Below, piece after piece: positions 5,732 through 6,272 of a DNA stretch of 6,272 nucleotides (position 1 is the stretch's first letter; each line of letters opens with the position of its first letter). This DNA is from Mariprofundaceae bacterium (GTDB taxonomy: Bacteria; Pseudomonadota; Zetaproteobacteria; Mariprofundales; Mariprofundaceae): NCBI GenBank assembly GCA_027075825.1, contig JALSZZ010000001.1, forward strand, positions 1 to 6,272, in the 5' to 3' direction. A program made the position numbers and the translations under genes. The notes beneath the pieces were generated by a model. That model searched no databases, had not been told where the DNA came from, and saw only the letters and a list, made by a program, of their open reading frames with translations.

Positions 5732-6272
5732 ATGACAGAACAACCCTCTTTATTCGGTCTGAAAAAAACAAACAAGGACTTTGCCAATAAAGATAGCTGG
5801 GGGAAGAACCAGTTTAACTCTTCTTTTCCTGCTGCTTTGTGTTGTTATCTTTCCCACAAAAATCTGCAAGCAAACTACCTGGCCATTCATCGGAAAAAGT
5901 TTGGGCCTGGATTCATCTCTATTCGTGATGCATTTGGCATTTCGCCAGATTGTAATGATGCATATTTTGCTTTTGAGGCACAGCATAGCCCTTTTCAAAA
6001 ATACGTTATTGGCACATTACCCCGAACTGATCTGGTTCTGCAAAGGGAAACAACAGGTGAGTGTCTTTCTGCTCTTGAAGTCAAGTTGACTGCCTTGCCC
6101 GATCATACGACTTGCGACCTTCATGACTGCGATTACGGAAGTGAACTTGTTGTTCGACCGGATACGATTGTTTACCTAGCCTGCAGTATTGCAGCAGTTT
6201 TTGAAGATCAAATAGAAAAATATATTCCGAATCTGGCAATCACAGACTGGAGCGATGCGGTACAGGTCATAC
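5732..6272 (+). CDS. HindVP-like type II restriction endonuclease, 3' end missing
   Basis: The frame stays open from the ATG at 5732 to the window edge, giving 180 codons with no stop. I recognise the product as resembling the HindVP restriction endonuclease family, whose founding member in Haemophilus influenzae cleaves GRCGYC. Landmarks are LFGLKKTNKDF (7-17), WGKNQFNSSFPAAL (23-36), YFAFEAQHSPFQKYVIGTLPR (78-98, quoted in parts by position) and the YGSELVVRPDTIVYLACS block (135-152). A PD-(D/E)XK-like nuclease core is formed by Pro97-Arg98-Thr99-Asp100 and Glu116-Val117-Lys118, where Asp100, Glu116 and Lys118 are the probable metal and catalytic residues. The first 120 bases inspected (5761-5880) are 38% GC by hand count, against 58% in gspN at 5161-5280, suggesting acquired DNA. 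No methyltransferase is visible; one may follow. Family identity is from memory, so the nuclease call is surer than the exact specificity. Confidence 0.78.
   Translation, partial: MTEQPSLFGLKKTNKDFANKDSWGKNQFNSSFPAALCCYLSHKNLQANYLAIHRKKFGPGFISIRDAFGISPDCNDAYFAFEAQHSPFQKYVIGTLPRTDLVLQRETTGECLSALEVKLTALPDHTTCDLHDCDYGSELVVRPDTIVYLACSIAAVFEDQIEKYIPNLAITDWSDAVQVI

Noticed and set aside
5728..5733. A perfect TATAAT just before the restriction gene
   Set aside because: It overlaps the ATG itself, so transcription would begin inside the gene. The best upstream -35 candidate (TTGAAG at 5702-5707) is 20 bases away, which is too far for a standard promoter.
5781..6089. A 102-codon + frame, hydrophobic at its start, inside the restriction gene
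   Set aside because: It lies in another frame of the HindVP-like gene, which has clear motifs and its own ribosome binding site. The hydrophobic look is a by-product of the AT-rich sequence.
1..6272. CRISPR array, tRNA, rRNA, insertion sequence or attachment site
   Set aside because: I saw no regularly spaced repeats, no cloverleaf or rRNA sequence, no transposase and no flanking repeats around the restriction gene within the window.

Overview
The window looks like chromosomal DNA of a GC-rich gammaproteobacterium. The evidence is a methionine-salvage isomerase, a type I methionine aminopeptidase, a DUF2333-type membrane protein and the type II secretion (T2SS) genes gspL, gspM and gspN. DUF2333 and GspN are, from general knowledge, mainly proteobacterial. 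I cannot name a genus. All confidently called genes are on the + strand.

Layout: (1) Positions 1-804 hold the 3' part of mtnA, cut by the left edge, with both catalytic residues visible. (2) Positions 805-1000 are a 196-base gap with two small inverted repeats, no clear terminator and no convincing promoter. (3) Positions 1001-5705 hold six tightly packed genes: map, a DUF2333 membrane protein, a small zinc-ribbon two-helix membrane protein, gspL, gspM and gspN. Four of the five junctions overlap by 4 to 10 bases; the fifth is a 14-base gap. (4) From 5732 to the right edge runs an open frame for a restriction endonuclease resembling the HindVP family, with a PD-(D/E)XK-like core. It is cut by the window end, and its first part is clearly AT-richer than the genes before it.

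How they fit together: GspL, GspM and GspN are inner-membrane parts of the type II secretion machine. GspL links the cytoplasmic ATPase GspE to the periplasmic side, GspM partners GspL, and GspN is an accessory subunit. The usual core genes gspC to gspK are not next to them here, so this organism probably keeps its T2SS genes in several places. The two membrane proteins ahead of gspL are co-encoded with the L-M-N block, and the zinc-ribbon gene is joined to gspL by an ATGA overlap; a link to secretion is possible but not shown. The restriction gene marks a likely boundary with acquired DNA. A cognate methyltransferase is not in the window and may lie just beyond the right edge. A hand scan finds no GRCGYC site, the HindVP target, anywhere in the 6272 bases although about 27 GRCGY pentamers occur. 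This is the most unusual signal I found.
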